Counted from the stretch's first letter, positions 29,542-39,740 are shown. The stretch is 64,000 nt of DNA from Gammaproteobacteria bacterium MOLA455 (GCA_000511875.1 AZIN01000001.1:875332-939331); one strand, 5' to 3'. Notes: generated from the letters alone by a model not told the origin. Numbers and translations: made by a program.

Positions 29542-30234
29542 CTAGAGCGCGCTATTGATCTCGACAAGGGCTTGCAGGGGATTGGCTGATTGGGTGATAG
29601 GTCGGCCAATCACTAGATAGTCAGCGCCTAACTGCATGGCCCTACGCGGCGTCACTATGCGTCGCTGATCATCGGCGGCGCTGTCTGCAAGACGAATACC
29701 CGGGGTTATCAGCTTAAACTCAGTGCCCAATTCAGACTTCAATACGCTGGCCTCTTGGGCCGAACAGACCACACCGTGCAATCCACAGCTCTTGGTCAAC
29801 TGGGCCAGGTGCAGTACCTGCTCACTGGGGCTGCGCTGAATACCAATCTCCAGCAAATCAGACTGATCCATGCTGGTCAGCACTGTCACGCCAATCAACA
29901 GCATTGGGCTACCCTGCTGTTCTAGTGCCTCTCTGGCAGCACTCATCATGCGACTGCCACCTGAGGCGTGAACATTGGTCATCCACACACCAAGATCTGC
30001 GGCGGCACTGACGGCCTTGGCAGCGGTATTGGGAATATCATGAAATTTAAGGTCGAGAAATACATCGAAATCACGCTCTACCAACGCCTTAACCAAGGTT
30101 GGACCAGCGGCGGTAAACAACTCTTTGCCAACTTTTAAGCGGCACTGGGTGGGATCAAGCTGCTCCGCCAGACTCAGGGCGGCATGTTGGTTATCAAAAT
30201 CCAGGGCGACTATCACAGGTGCAGAAGAACTCAT
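29542..30234 (-). CDS. pyrF: Orotidine 5'-phosphate decarboxylase
   Basis: Last step of UMP synthesis. 230 residues with VALDF at the first strand, the lysine-aspartate catalytic array [14 protein letters not shown] (about 59-72), and C-terminal [14 protein letters not shown], which binds phosphate. It follows the lapA-like gene by 7 bases, so the two are co-transcribed. Confidence 0.95.
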   Translation of the reverse strand: MSSSAPVIVALDFDNQHAALSLAEQLDPTQCRLKVGKELFTAAGPTLVKALVERDFDVFLDLKFHDIPNTAAKAVSAAADLGVWMTNVHASGGSRMMSAAREALEQQGSPMLLIGVTVLTSMDQSDLLEIGIQRSPSEQVLHLAQLTKSCGLHGVVCSAQEASVLKSELGTEFKLITPGIRLADSAADDQRRIVTPRRAMQLGADYLVIGRPITQSANPLQALVEINSAL

Positions 30235-30241
30235 AAGCAGA

Positions 30242-30511
30242 TTAATCTCGTTTCGCGGCGCGAGCTAATTTGCGCCGATAATAGGTAATAAGAACTGAGC
30301 TCGCCAGCAGTCCAAGCAGACAGCCAGCGACTAAAAAAATCATCAACCAGAGGCCGAGATTCATAGCGGTGCTTTGAAAAAGAATAAAATCAACAGTCAC
30401 CTGCTGGCTATTCTCCAGGGCGAAAAACGCGCCGACGGCGGCAATGGCCAGTAATAGTAAAAACTTAATCAATGTCCAGACTGCGCCCACAGGGATCTCC
30501 TTTTTAACCAT
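30242..30511 (-). CDS. lapA: LapA-domain inner-membrane protein (DUF1049)
   Basis: 89 residues with two hydrophobic segments (about 13-30 and 48-72) and the LapA pattern [13 protein letters not shown], followed by a basic tail [13 protein letters not shown]. In E. coli LapA works with LapB in control of lipopolysaccharide synthesis. Here pyrF follows directly and lapB, usually between them, is absent from this place. Confidence 0.8.
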   Translation of the reverse strand: MVKKEIPVGAVWTLIKFLLLLAIAAVGAFFALENSQQVTVDFILFQSTAMNLGLWLMIFLVAGCLLGLLASSVLITYYRRKLARAAKRD

Positions 30512-30604
30512 GACTGTTGCAAGGCAGCATTATAAACCTTACAGATATTTTAGATCACACATTTTAGGCTGTCTGCTTCGCCTTCGCTGGCAACAAAATC
30601 GCAG

Positions 30605-30644
30605 ACAAAAAAATGCGCCGCAGGCATAACCAACGGCGCATTTT
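30605..30644 (-). terminator. Rho-independent terminator of rpmE
   Basis: AAAATGCGCCG (30610-30620) pairs with CGGCGCATTTT (30634-30644), an 11-bp perfect stem. On the reverse strand a run of seven Ts follows (30607-30613 complement). It lies 30 bases after the rpmE stop. Confidence 0.85.
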
Positions 30645-30673
30645 GATATTCTTTGAAGCGAACCAGTATCGGC

Positions 30674-30883
30674 TTACTTCTTGGCAGCACCAAAACGCTT
30701 GTTAAAGCGATCGATTCGGCCACCGGTCTCTGCTGTTTTTTGCTTGCCGGTGTAAAATGGGTGGCAGGCAGAACACACGTCAAGATAAAGAGCTTGAGCA
30801 CGCGTTGATCCGACAGTAATTACGTTACCGCAACTACAAGTCGCTTTTAATTCGTTATACGCTGGGTGAATCTCTGATTTCAT
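30674..30883 (-). CDS. rpmE: 50S ribosomal protein L31 (zinc type)
   Basis: 69 residues from the ATG at 30883, with TTGGAG upstream; the 9-residue longer frame is unlike the family. [20 protein letters not shown] and [16 protein letters not shown] give the four-cysteine (CxC, CxxC) zinc ribbon, so this is the C+ form of L31. It has its own terminator. Confidence 0.95.
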   Translation of the reverse strand: MKSEIHPAYNELKATCSCGNVITVGSTRAQALYLDVCSACHPFYTGKQKTAETGGRIDRFNKRFGAAKK

Positions 30884-31027
30884 AATATACTCCAAGTCGC
30901 TTGCCGCCACCCTATCAATCAGCTAGTCAAACAGACCAACCCCTGTATGGCACGGCAGGCCATTTCTAAAGAGCGCGGATTCTAGCAGAAATGAACTCGG
31001 TTACAAAAGGAATTCTCAACTTTTATT

Positions 31028-33262
31028 ATGTCCCATTCAACGCCTTCAAGCAGCGCCAAGCCTTTAATTGTCCGGGTTGCGGTTCTGTCGCCCCTGCGGC
31101 GCACCTTTGACTATCTGGTAACCGATGAATTTGCCGCTGCGCCACCCCAGCGCGGCTGTCGAGTCAGGGTGCCATTTGGCAAGCGCGAGGTGATTGGTCT
31201 GGTCATAGAACAGACCCATAAAAGTGACTTTGCCATCGAAAAACTGAAGCCGGTTCTCGCTGTTATAGACGCCGAACCCCTATTACCTGAATCGCTTTTT
31301 AAGCTGTTTATCTGGGCCGCTAACTACTACCACCACCCCATCGGAGACGCATTGTTTACTGCCCTGCCAGTGCGCTTGCGCTTAGGTCAATCATTGCCAG
31401 TACCCAAAGTGGCTAAATGGTGGAAGGTTACAGAGGTAGGTAAACAGCGCGGCCATGAAATGCTGCGCGGCGGCAGACTGCACAAACAGCGCGCCCTGCT
31501 CGACGAATTGTTAAAAAAAGAGCTTACCCGACAGGGCAATATCCTAAAACTTTATACTCGGGCCACCCTTAAACGGATTGAAGAAAAAGGCATTGCTGAA
31601 CTCGTGTACATAGGCCCTAGAAAGGTGGATCTGGATAACCTGTTGCTCGAGCAGCCGTGGAAGCTCAATCCTTCCCAGCAAGAGGCCATGGATGCCATCG
31701 ATTGCCACGGCTTCAATACCTGGCTTATCGATGGCGTCACGGGCAGTGGTAAAACCGAGATCTACCTGCAGTGTATCGAGAAGGTTATTCGCTATGGCCG
31801 TCAGGCCCTAGTGATGATTCCCGAGATTAGTCTGACCCCGCAGACCCAAAAACGTTTTCGCGATCGTTTTAATGTGGAAGTGGCGATGATGCACTCCGGA
31901 CTCACAGATCAGGATCGTCTTGACTCTTGGAATCAGACTGCTACTGGCGAAGCGCCGATTCTACTGGGCACTAGATCTGCTGTGTTCACGCCGATGAAAA
32001 CACCGGGCATTATTATCATCGATGAAGAACATGATCAGTCGTATAAACAGCAGGATGGTTTTCGCTATTCAGCGCGGGACCTAGCGGTTATTCGAGCCAA
32101 GCAGGAAAAGATCCCGATTATTCTCGGATCTGCTACGCCATCGCTGGAATCCCTCTACAACTGTGAGAAAAAACGCTATCAGCATCTAATCTTAAATACT
32201 CGAGCCGGAGATGCTAAACCGCCCACCTGGTCCATGGTCGACTTAAGGTCTGAACAGGTGGAGAGTGGCGTTGCTGCCTCTACCTTAAATGCGATTCGCG
32301 AGGCGATTCACAATAAGCAGCAGGTATTGGTTTTTCTGAATCGTCGCGGTTTTGCTCCAGCCATGCTCTGTCACTACTGCGGTTTCTGTGCCGAGTGCCC
32401 CAACTGTGACGCCCGCCTCACCGTGCACCGCCGCCATTCATGCCTGCTCTGTCACCACTGCAACTATAAACGTGGACTGCTGCACTGGTGTCCTAACTGC
32501 CGCGGTGATCGCATGGTGGCTGCAGGGGATGGCACCGAACGCAGTGAAGCTTGGCTGCAAGAATGTTTTCCCCATACACCGGTGTTGCGCATCGATCGCG
32601 ACACCACGCGCAAGAAAAACGCCATGCAGGCCATGTATGACACTGTAGACAGTGGCGCACCCTGTATTCTGGTGGGCACTCAGATGCTCGCCAAGGGGCA
32701 TCATTTCGCTAATATCACCCTAGTGGCCGTGCTCGATGCCGACAGTGGCTTAATGAGCCCGGATTTTCGCAGTCACGAGCGCCTTGGGCAGTTATTGACT
32801 CAGGTGGCCGGACGCAGCGGCCGTGGCACAATGGCTGGAAAGGTAATACTACAAACTCATCAACCAGACCATCCACTACTTGAGGTACTGACCCAGCAGA
32901 GCTACGGCAACTATTCCAAGTTGCTGCGTAAACAGCGCAAACAATCAGAGCTGCCGCCCTACAAGCAGTTGGTACTTCTTCGCGCCGATGCCGCCCACGC
33001 TCAGAATGCCGAGGCCTTTTTACAGTCGGCGCGACACTGTGCTGAGGCAATATCCCCCTCCGGCGAAACCGTCAATTATCTCGGCCCACTGCCGGCACTA
33101 ATGGAGCGGCGCAATTCCCGCCATCGCTATGTATTGCAAATTAGTGGTGGGCGGCGCAGTGATTTAAATATTTTGCTCTCGCAACTGGTGTTTGAATTAG
33201 AAAAATTACCCATGGCCCGGCATGTGCGCTGGGGTGTGGATGTGGACCCCCAGGAGCTTTAG
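31028..33262 (+). CDS. priA: Primosomal protein N' (replication restart helicase PriA)
   Basis: 744 residues. The N-terminal 3'-end-binding domain begins VRVAVLSPLRRTFDYL. The Walker A motif is DGVTGSGKTEIYLQ (about 235) and Walker B is IIIDEEHDQSYKQQ. Paired zinc-binding cysteines run CHYCGFCAECPNCD...CLLCHHCN...CPNC (about 445-490), then motifs V and VI QVAGRSGRG. It restarts stalled forks. Preceded by a short spacer from the divergent rpmE. Confidence 0.96.
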   Translation: MSHSTPSSSAKPLIVRVAVLSPLRRTFDYLVTDEFAAAPPQRGCRVRVPFGKREVIGLVIEQTHKSDFAIEKLKPVLAVIDAEPLLPESLFKLFIWAANYYHHPIGDALFTALPVRLRLGQSLPVPKVAKWWKVTEVGKQRGHEMLRGGRLHKQRALLDELLKKELTRQGNILKLYTRATLKRIEEKGIAELVYIGPRKVDLDNLLLEQPWKLNPSQQEAMDAIDCHGFNTWLIDGVTGSGKTEIYLQCIEKVIRYGRQALVMIPEISLTPQTQKRFRDRFNVEVAMMHSGLTDQDRLDSWNQTATGEAPILLGTRSAVFTPMKTPGIIIIDEEHDQSYKQQDGFRYSARDLAVIRAKQEKIPIILGSATPSLESLYNCEKKRYQHLILNTRAGDAKPPTWSMVDLRSEQVESGVAASTLNAIREAIHNKQQVLVFLNRRGFAPAMLCHYCGFCAECPNCDARLTVHRRHSCLLCHHCNYKRGLLHWCPNCRGDRMVAAGDGTERSEAWLQECFPHTPVLRIDRDTTRKKNAMQAMYDTVDSGAPCILVGTQMLAKGHHFANITLVAVLDADSGLMSPDFRSHERLGQLLTQVAGRSGRGTMAGKVILQTHQPDHPLLEVLTQQSYGNYSKLLRKQRKQSELPPYKQLVLLRADAAHAQNAEAFLQSARHCAEAISPSGETVNYLGPLPALMERRNSRHRYVLQISGGRRSDLNILLSQLVFELEKLPMARHVRWGVDVDPQEL

Positions 33263-33312
33263 CTCTCACCGCAGAATAAATGCATAAAAGGCGATTTTGT
33301 CCGCCAAGCGGT

Positions 33313-33342
33313 TTGCTTAAAAGCGCCTCCATCACCTACAAT
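33313..33342 (+). promoter_or_regulatory. Probable sigma-70 promoter of the SPOR gene
   Basis: TTGCTT (33313-33318), 18 bases, TACAAT (33337-33342), placing a start site near 33350, about 19 bases ahead of the ATG. Confidence 0.55.
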
Positions 33343-33368
33343 CGCCGCTGGATTTAGGAGCTTTGAGA

Positions 33369-33905
33369 ATGTCGCAAAATTACGCCAAAAGACACTCCGG
33401 ACGGGGCAAGCAGCAACCTGCTAAACGCAACTCTGGGCTGCCCGCATTTATTTTGGGTACGATTTTTGGTGCTATCTTAGCCAGTCTGCTGCCGGGCCTA
33501 ATGAAAAAAGCCCCTACGGCCACGGCCAAGGTTCAGGATGTCACTGAAACCGTCAAAGCTGAGGCCTCAGAGCTGCAGTTCGACTTTTACACCCTGCTGA
33601 AAAAGACCGAAATCATTGTTCCCAACAATGCCTCTGAAGAGAGCGACGATGAACCGCCAGAGGAAAACTTCACCTACCTACTTCAGGCTGGCTCCTTCAA
33701 AATTGCCAATGATGCCGAGAGTCGGCGGGTGAAATTGCTGCTACTGAATTTAAATGCCAGCGTCGAGCTGATCGATCTGGGCAATGGTGAGAAATGGCAC
33801 CGTGTGCTGGTTGGACCTTTTGAAGACGCCTCTAGCATGGCCTATGCGCGAACCAAACTTTCTGAAAACCAAATCGATAGCCTGCTGTTAAAGCGCAAGA
33901 TCTGA
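33369..33905 (+). CDS. SPOR-domain membrane protein (FtsN-like)
   Basis: 178 residues from the ATG at 33369 (AGGAG 8 bases upstream). A basic N-terminus (KRHSGRGKQQPAKRN) precedes one transmembrane helix (about 27-45, FILGTIFGAILASLLPGL). An acidic linker leads to a C-terminal SPOR domain (about 100-178: YLLQAGSFKIANDAESRRV... WHRVLVGPF). SPOR domains bind denuded septal peptidoglycan. Short FtsN-like proteins after priA are common in gammaproteobacteria, so a cell-division role is likely. Confidence 0.85.
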   Translation: MSQNYAKRHSGRGKQQPAKRNSGLPAFILGTIFGAILASLLPGLMKKAPTATAKVQDVTETVKAEASELQFDFYTLLKKTEIIVPNNASEESDDEPPEENFTYLLQAGSFKIANDAESRRVKLLLLNLNASVELIDLGNGEKWHRVLVGPFEDASSMAYARTKLSENQIDSLLLKRKI

Positions 33906-33940
33906 GCCAGCAGGTTAAATAATCTCCTAGCAGAAAACCT

Positions 33941-35311
33941 TTACAGGTAGGCATCGTACTCCAGAAGCGTCACGCGGCTATCGAACTCAGCTTTTTCCTT
34001 ATGCTTACTCTGGGCATAGACAGTCCTAAACTCTTCGCCCAAATAATTCTCGATAAATTCGGACTGCTCAAATTGCTCTAGGGCATCCCCCCAAAAACGC
34101 GGCAACTGTCGCTCTGCTTTCTGTTGAAGCGCCAACTCCAATTCGGTCGTATCACCTTTAATCGCTGCCGGCGGCGACAATGTATTTTCAATGCCATCGA
34201 GTGCGGCGGCCAACATTGCCGCCACGGTTAAATAGACATTGGCATCGGCGCCAGCAACCCGATGCTCTATACGCATAGCATTACCCTTACCCGCTGGAAT
34301 ACGCAGTGCCGTAGTGCGATTCTCATAACCCCAGGTAGGCGCGGTTGGCGCATAACAGCCAGGCACCAAACGTCTATAGGAATTAATATTTGGCGCAAAA
34401 ATCGCCACTGAATCAGCCATATTTTTCAGGCAGCCGGCGACTGCCTGGTGCAACAGCTCACTACCCTCTGGGGTGCCGTTATCAAAGACATTATTCCCGC
34501 TGCTGTCGATCAAACTAAAATGCACATGCATACCATTGCCCACATCCTCGGCAAAGGGCTTGGCCATAAAGCTGGCCTGTTTACCCTGCTGCTGAGCTAC
34601 AGCGCGGATTGCTCTGCGCAGCATACTGGCCTGGTCACAGGCGCGCAGGGCTGAGTTCTGATGATGTAAATTAATCTCGCACTGGGAGGCACCAAATTCA
34701 CTAATCAACGTGTCCACGGGCAAATTCTGTTGGCTGGCGGCACTGCTAATGGCATCCATCAACGGCGCTAAATGGCGCATGGCCTCGATACTGTAGGTTG
34801 CACCACCCAGCGCTGGCGAACCGTCTAGGGCGCGCTGAGTATGCTCGGGACGACCAAACTGATCGCGGTTAATTTCCAATAGGTGAAACTCCATCTCACT
34901 GGCCACCACCGGCGTTAAGCCCAGCTTGGTATAACGCGCTATAACCTGCTGCAAGACAACTCGAGGATCGACTGGATAATCTGACAGGCCATCTGGGTTG
35001 AGCATGGAGACAATAATTTGCGCCGTGGGTCTGCTGGCCCAGGGCACAATGGCGAGGGTTTCCGGATGGGGAGTGCAGATGCCATCTGTATCGCCGGTTG
35101 CAGTTACAAGCTGTTCAAGATCACGACCCCAGCTATCTAGAGAACAGCTGCTCTGAGGCATTTTATAACCACCTTCGAAGAGTTTATGGATCTGTTCACG
35201 AGGCAGCCATTTGCCCCGGTGGACACCATTGAGGTCATGGAGTATGACTTCGAAGATTTCGATATGGGGATGGGCCTGCAGAAACTGCTCTAGCACTTCG
35301 GTAGATTTCAT
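33941..35311 (-). CDS. Glutamine synthetase family, gamma-glutamylpolyamine synthetase type
   Basis: 456 residues, as for PuuA-type enzymes rather than the shorter or longer GlnA. Motifs: EMEFHLLE (metal ligands), SFMAKPFAEDVGNGMHVHFSL, YRRLVPGCYAPTAPTWGYENR and MRIEHRVAGADANVYL. The adenylylation-tyrosine region of GlnA is absent. This type ligates glutamate to putrescine or another amine. The omega-aminotransferase at 40.1 kb fits a polyamine/amine catabolic set. The true substrate is unknown, so I give no symbol. Confidence 0.85.
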   Translation of the reverse strand: MKSTEVLEQFLQAHPHIEIFEVILHDLNGVHRGKWLPREQIHKLFEGGYKMPQSSCSLDSWGRDLEQLVTATGDTDGICTPHPETLAIVPWASRPTAQIIVSMLNPDGLSDYPVDPRVVLQQVIARYTKLGLTPVVASEMEFHLLEINRDQFGRPEHTQRALDGSPALGGATYSIEAMRHLAPLMDAISSAASQQNLPVDTLISEFGASQCEINLHHQNSALRACDQASMLRRAIRAVAQQQGKQASFMAKPFAEDVGNGMHVHFSLIDSSGNNVFDNGTPEGSELLHQAVAGCLKNMADSVAIFAPNINSYRRLVPGCYAPTAPTWGYENRTTALRIPAGKGNAMRIEHRVAGADANVYLTVAAMLAAALDGIENTLSPPAAIKGDTTELELALQQKAERQLPRFWGDALEQFEQSEFIENYLGEEFRTVYAQSKHKEKAEFDSRVTLLEYDAYL

Positions 35312-35344
35312 ATTGAGCTCTGTTTTTTCCGGCGGTTATATTAA

Positions 35345-37333
35345 TCAGACCTCGGCAAGATCGCCCAAGGCATCTTTGAGTGGCTGCAACTGCTCTTCGA
35401 AGTGTCGCCAATAGGCCACCGCTGAAGTGTAAATCGGCTGCCTTACCTGCTCGGAGCTAGCAGTATTTACCGCCCGTTCAGTCTCGTGAAAACGCAGACA
35501 TTGCTCTTCCATAGGCAGGCCACAGTAGTCCAACAGTTCCTGCACATTGGTCTCGAGATTCGCCACTACTGCCTCATAGTGTACTGAGAAAATCTTATCA
35601 CCAAAGATCGCCTGCCAGTGAGCCATCAAGCGATGATAGTCGCGATAGTAACGACCCAGGTCTTCAAGATCATAGGTAAAATGTTGACCCTCAGCCCAGA
35701 GCTGTTTAAAGCAGCCGAAGCAGTTGTCCATTGGATTGCGCACTGTGTTGATAATTTTGGCATTGGGCATGGCCAACAAAATCAGCCCTACGTAGAGAAA
35801 ATTATTCGGCAGTTTATCGATAAAAAATGGCGCGTCAGTCTGACGGTGACGTTTGGCCTGGGCTAAGAACTGGGTACCCAACAACCGCCATTGGTCAGCC
35901 TCTAACTGCCCAGCCCCCAGAGGGTAATTGTCTCGGCACATGGGGTCGGGCTTGCGGTTTAAGCGCTGAGCGATCCAGGGAATATAGGGCAACTCGCGAG
36001 TGCCCTCCACCTGTGAATGGGAAGACAGTATCTGCTCTTGCAGAGTCGAACCAGAGCGCGGCAGTCCGAGGACAAAGATAGGCGAGCTGTCGTCTACGCC
36101 GCTATTGTGGTGTTGCTGCAGCAACTGCGGCGTGAAGGTGGCAATAATCTGATCCACCTGGGCCGAAAATTCATCAGCGTTCCAGATTGCTGATTGTCGC
36201 TTGATTCGATTTGCCGTCTGATAGGCAGCAAATGCCTGATCCCACTGTTGGCGATGCTCATAGGCTTTGCCCAGGGCATAGTTAAAGTGCACAGCATCTT
36301 TATCTTTCAGATTCTCAACGGCCAATACAGCCTTTATGTTCACCACTTCGTCATCGCTAAAACGGTAGGTTTTAAGGTTAGACAACGACCAGGCGGCTTC
36401 GCCAAAACTGCGATCGAGCTCCATGCAGCGTCGCAGACACTGAATCGATTCATCCTGCCGGCCAAGGGTTTTTAAGGCACTGCCCTTTTGCGCCAGTGCG
36501 GCGATATTGTTCGGATTGTGTTGCAAGACTGCATCGTATTGACCCAGGGCATCGGCAAAGCGATTGTCGCGAACGAAAATACTGCCCAATAACATCCGCG
36601 CTTCTTCCAGATCGGGTTCAATACTCAAGACCTGTTGCACCGCTTCCTGGGCGTCAACCAACTGATCCTGTCGCGCCAATGCAGAGCTGAGTTTTAGCCA
36701 CCATTTGGACTGCTCTGGCATTTTGCGCACTAAGGAGCGAGATAGCTCTTCGGCCCAGCGGGCGCGACCAGTTTCTAGGGCGCGGTTAATTAAAAACTCT
36801 TTGGCACCCACATGCTCTGGATCTACCTGTAACACCTCTTTACAGAGAGTTTCGCCTCTCTCAGGTCCCTTATCCTCATCAGTCCCAGTGGAAAGCCTGT
36901 AGGCTTCAACAACTTTTTCTTTAAGTATTTGATGCTGCTGATTAACCTGTTTGACCACCGCAGACTGGGTGGTTTTACCCTGTTTTTCCAGCACCTCGGC
37001 AAGCAGTTTACTGGCCCCCTTGAGCGTCGCATTAAGCTGCAGTGCTCGACGCAGTGACTGCTCTGCCAGTGAATATTTCTCAAGGGAAAATTGTACTTTG
37101 CCGAGATCGGCCCAGGCGTGGGCAAAATCATTGGCGATACTGAGGGCGGCTTTAAATCCTGCCTCGGCTCGCGCTAGCTCACCGCGCTTGTGCCAGACCT
37201 GGGCCTGGAGCCTCAGGGTATTAACTTCTCTCGGGTTAATAGCCAACAGACGCTGACAGATAGATTCGCAACTCTCAAGATCCGCTTCGCGCAATGCAGC
37301 TAAAGCCTTAAAGAACTGTTGTTGCGGATCCAT
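35345..37333 (-). CDS. TPR protein fused to a sulfotransferase domain
   Basis: 662 residues. The N-terminal 350 residues form about eight to nine tetratricopeptide repeats (for example AWADLGKVQFSLEKYSLAEQSLRRAL). The C-terminal domain starts with the 5'-phosphosulfate loop PIFVLGLPRSGSTLQEQIL (about 408) and has the 3'-phosphate region RNPMDNCFGCF. No signal peptide, so cytoplasmic. PAPS-dependent transfer of sulfate to an unknown acceptor is expected from the family. Lies between the GS-type gene and the TonB receptor on the same strand. Confidence 0.87.
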   Translation of the reverse strand: MDPQQQFFKALAALREADLESCESICQRLLAINPREVNTLRLQAQVWHKRGELARAEAGFKAALSIANDFAHAWADLGKVQFSLEKYSLAEQSLRRALQLNATLKGASKLLAEVLEKQGKTTQSAVVKQVNQQHQILKEKVVEAYRLSTGTDEDKGPERGETLCKEVLQVDPEHVGAKEFLINRALETGRARWAEELSRSLVRKMPEQSKWWLKLSSALARQDQLVDAQEAVQQVLSIEPDLEEARMLLGSIFVRDNRFADALGQYDAVLQHNPNNIAALAQKGSALKTLGRQDESIQCLRRCMELDRSFGEAAWSLSNLKTYRFSDDEVVNIKAVLAVENLKDKDAVHFNYALGKAYEHRQQWDQAFAAYQTANRIKRQSAIWNADEFSAQVDQIIATFTPQLLQQHHNSGVDDSSPIFVLGLPRSGSTLQEQILSSHSQVEGTRELPYIPWIAQRLNRKPDPMCRDNYPLGAGQLEADQWRLLGTQFLAQAKRHRQTDAPFFIDKLPNNFLYVGLILLAMPNAKIINTVRNPMDNCFGCFKQLWAEGQHFTYDLEDLGRYYRDYHRLMAHWQAIFGDKIFSVHYEAVVANLETNVQELLDYCGLPMEEQCLRFHETERAVNTASSEQVRQPIYTSAVAYWRHFEEQLQPLKDALGDLAEV

Positions 37334-37373
37334 AATTTGATCTCTGAGGTGGGTTTATTATTTTTTACAGTCT

Positions 37374-37406
37374 ACAAAAAAACAGCCGAGAATGTCGGCT
37401 GTTTTT
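37374..37406 (-). terminator. Terminator of the TonB-dependent receptor gene
   Basis: AACAGCCGA (37381-37389), 5-base loop, TCGGCTGTT (37395-37403): a perfect 9-bp stem. Ts follow on the reverse strand (seven As at 37376-37382 on the plus strand) and five Ts follow on the plus strand. It sits 34 bases after the receptor stop. Confidence 0.88.
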
Positions 37407-37439
37407 AGGTGCTTCTAGATAACTACAACAGGACTGAGA

Positions 37440-39740
37440 TTAGAATTTATAACCTATATCCAAGCCCACACGACGCGGCTCCGAAAAACCAAAGTAGTGG
37501 GGAGCAATGATGCCATCCGCCGGAGCAACGCCTTTATAGTAAAAGGTATCAAATACATTGTTGACCCAAATCGTCATGCTCCAGTTATCGGAACTGTCAT
37601 AGCCAACCCGCAGATTACTCACGGTGAACTCATCCAACATGATCGGCGCTAAAGAGAAATCGCCGAACCCTGGGCTCGCGCCCTGATGGAAGGTCTCCCA
37701 AGTGACACTGAGGTCGCCGCCGTCGATGGGTCGACTATAGGTGGCAACCATAGCCGCACTAAAATCTACCGTGCCCGGCAACATAGCACCGGTACAATCG
37801 TCTTCACAAAAATCCGCAGAGACGCTCGGGTTGGGCTTGGTCAGTTCAGAATCCGCCCAGGCTAAACCCAGATAGATATCCAAGTTATCCGTGGGCAGGT
37901 AGCGCATATCCAGCTCTAAACCAGAGCCTTCGGCATCACCCACATTGGCCACTGTATAGCGGCCGTCCACATAATAACCGGACTGCATGCCATCGAACTG
38001 ATAGCTGTAGAGCGCAGCATTGAGCTGCATCTGTCCATCTAAAAACTGACCTTTTAAGCCCAGCTCTATATTGGTCACTTCCTCTTTATCAAAGCTTGCC
38101 AGGGAGGGGTCGAAATCTAAGGCATCTTCGCCGTCCAAATCATCCACCGTAATATCGTCGGCGAAGGACAGTTCCATGGTATTAAAACCGCCGGCCTTGT
38201 AACCAGTTGAATAGGTGGCATAGGTGGACACCTCATCATTGAGTTGATACGTCACTGCGGCGCGAACTGAGGTATTGGTCCACTGATCATTGCCCTGAAC
38301 AAAATCTGAGGTGTAAAAAGGGAATGTGTACCAGGTGGCATTACGCTCTTCGCCGCCAAAGTTCTGGGCAAAATCACGATTATCTTCGGTATAGCGAGCA
38401 CCAACTATAAAATCTAAATCTTCAGTGACGTGGAAAGTGGCATCGCCATAGAGACCCCAACCGTCATATTCCGCATCCACATCAACCGAATCGTTGCGTG
38501 TGCCAATGCCGACAATGGGGTCGTATTCATAGTATTCGTAGAGGGTTGCACAATCGGTGATATCGTCATATTCGTAGTAGGTGCCATAGGCAGCACAAAA
38601 AGTATCTTCATCAAGGGTTTGATTGAAGCGAACCTTGAGCTCCTCTTTGTACCAGGAGGCGCCGACAAACCAACTTACGCTGTCAGTTTCTTTGTTGATG
38701 CGAAATTCTTGACTAAAATAGTCCTGTTCCTGAATCTGATTGTAATTGGACAGGAAACTACTGCCGCCATCAAAATCTTCCAAGTAATAGTAGTTGTGAC
38801 CGCGCAAACCAGTAATCGAACTAAGGGTGTAATTATTGCCCAGATCTACTTCCACATTTAAGGTCGCGCCCCAAACTTCACCCTCATCAATTAGATCAGC
38901 CGAGCTAACATCAGAGGTGAACTGATCTTCTGCAGCATCGGTGCTGTAAAATGGCAGACCGGTTTCATCTGGATCGAAGGCTTGATAAATGGTCGGCGGT
39001 CCCTGTCGATCTTCATACTCAAGCATCAGGGTGCTGGTGATATCGTCGTTCTCAAAAGCTAGGGTATAGCGAGCGGCAGTATTTTCGACATCACCAGTCT
39101 GCTGGCCATCGTTAATATTGGTCACCCAGCCATCCTGCTGCTGGTGATACACCGCCAAGCGGCCGCTAAACTGATCATTGATCGGCGTATTCACAACCGC
39201 CGTGAGTTCCCCGTAACCATCTTGGCCAAAACCAACGTCAATAGACCCACCGGATTCACCAGTGGGTTTTGCCGTGGTAATCGAGATTGCTCCTGAGGAG
39301 GCGTTGCGACCAAACAAGGTGCCCTGAGGGCCCTTAACCACCTCTACCATTTCTATATCAAAGAAGCTGGAAACGGCGCCACCGGTGCGGCCCAGATAGA
39401 TGCCATCTTGATAGAGACCAATGGAGGGCTCGGCACCAACCCCAAAATCATTGGTACTGATACCGCGAACATTCATCGAATCGAGAAACGAGTCATCTGT
39501 ATCACCAGCGACACCAGGTGTTAACAGCGCCACCTGCTTGGCGTCAGAGATCTGCGCCTTGTCCATAAAGCTGCCGCTAAATGCCGAGACCGAAATAGGC
39601 ACGTCCTGCAGTGTTTGCTGGCGTTTCTGTGTAGTCACAATGATCTCTTCGATCTGTGCTGCGGACAGCTGTCCGGCACTCAAGGTCGCTGCGGCCACTG
39701 CCGCTGAGATCAAGGTTTTTCTAATTTTAGCGTGCGTCAT
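37440..39740 (-). CDS. TonB-dependent outer-membrane receptor
   Basis: 766 residues from the ATG at 39740 (GGAGA 6 bases before). Signal peptide about 1-28 (ending SAGQLSA). The TonB box IEEIIVTTQKR is right after cleavage, then the plug (DVPISVSAFSG, VEVVKGPQGTLFGRNASSGAI) and the beta barrel, ending with aromatic YKF. The plug type (LQDVPISVSA) is that of the large marine receptor family often linked to carbohydrates or small organic molecules. The substrate is unknown. Very acidic and tyrosine-rich loops (for example near residues 400-425) stand out. It has its own strong terminator. Confidence 0.93.
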   Translation of the reverse strand: MTHAKIRKTLISAAVAAATLSAGQLSAAQIEEIIVTTQKRQQTLQDVPISVSAFSGSFMDKAQISDAKQVALLTPGVAGDTDDSFLDSMNVRGISTNDFGVGAEPSIGLYQDGIYLGRTGGAVSSFFDIEMVEVVKGPQGTLFGRNASSGAISITTAKPTGESGGSIDVGFGQDGYGELTAVVNTPINDQFSGRLAVYHQQQDGWVTNINDGQQTGDVENTAARYTLAFENDDITSTLMLEYEDRQGPPTIYQAFDPDETGLPFYSTDAAEDQFTSDVSSADLIDEGEVWGATLNVEVDLGNNYTLSSITGLRGHNYYYLEDFDGGSSFLSNYNQIQEQDYFSQEFRINKETDSVSWFVGASWYKEELKVRFNQTLDEDTFCAAYGTYYEYDDITDCATLYEYYEYDPIVGIGTRNDSVDVDAEYDGWGLYGDATFHVTEDLDFIVGARYTEDNRDFAQNFGGEERNATWYTFPFYTSDFVQGNDQWTNTSVRAAVTYQLNDEVSTYATYSTGYKAGGFNTMELSFADDITVDDLDGEDALDFDPSLASFDKEEVTNIELGLKGQFLDGQMQLNAALYSYQFDGMQSGYYVDGRYTVANVGDAEGSGLELDMRYLPTDNLDIYLGLAWADSELTKPNPSVSADFCEDDCTGAMLPGTVDFSAAMVATYSRPIDGGDLSVTWETFHQGASPGFGDFSLAPIMLDEFTVSNLRVGYDSSDNWSMTIWVNNVFDTFYYKGVAPADGIIAPHYFGFSEPRRVGLDIGYKF

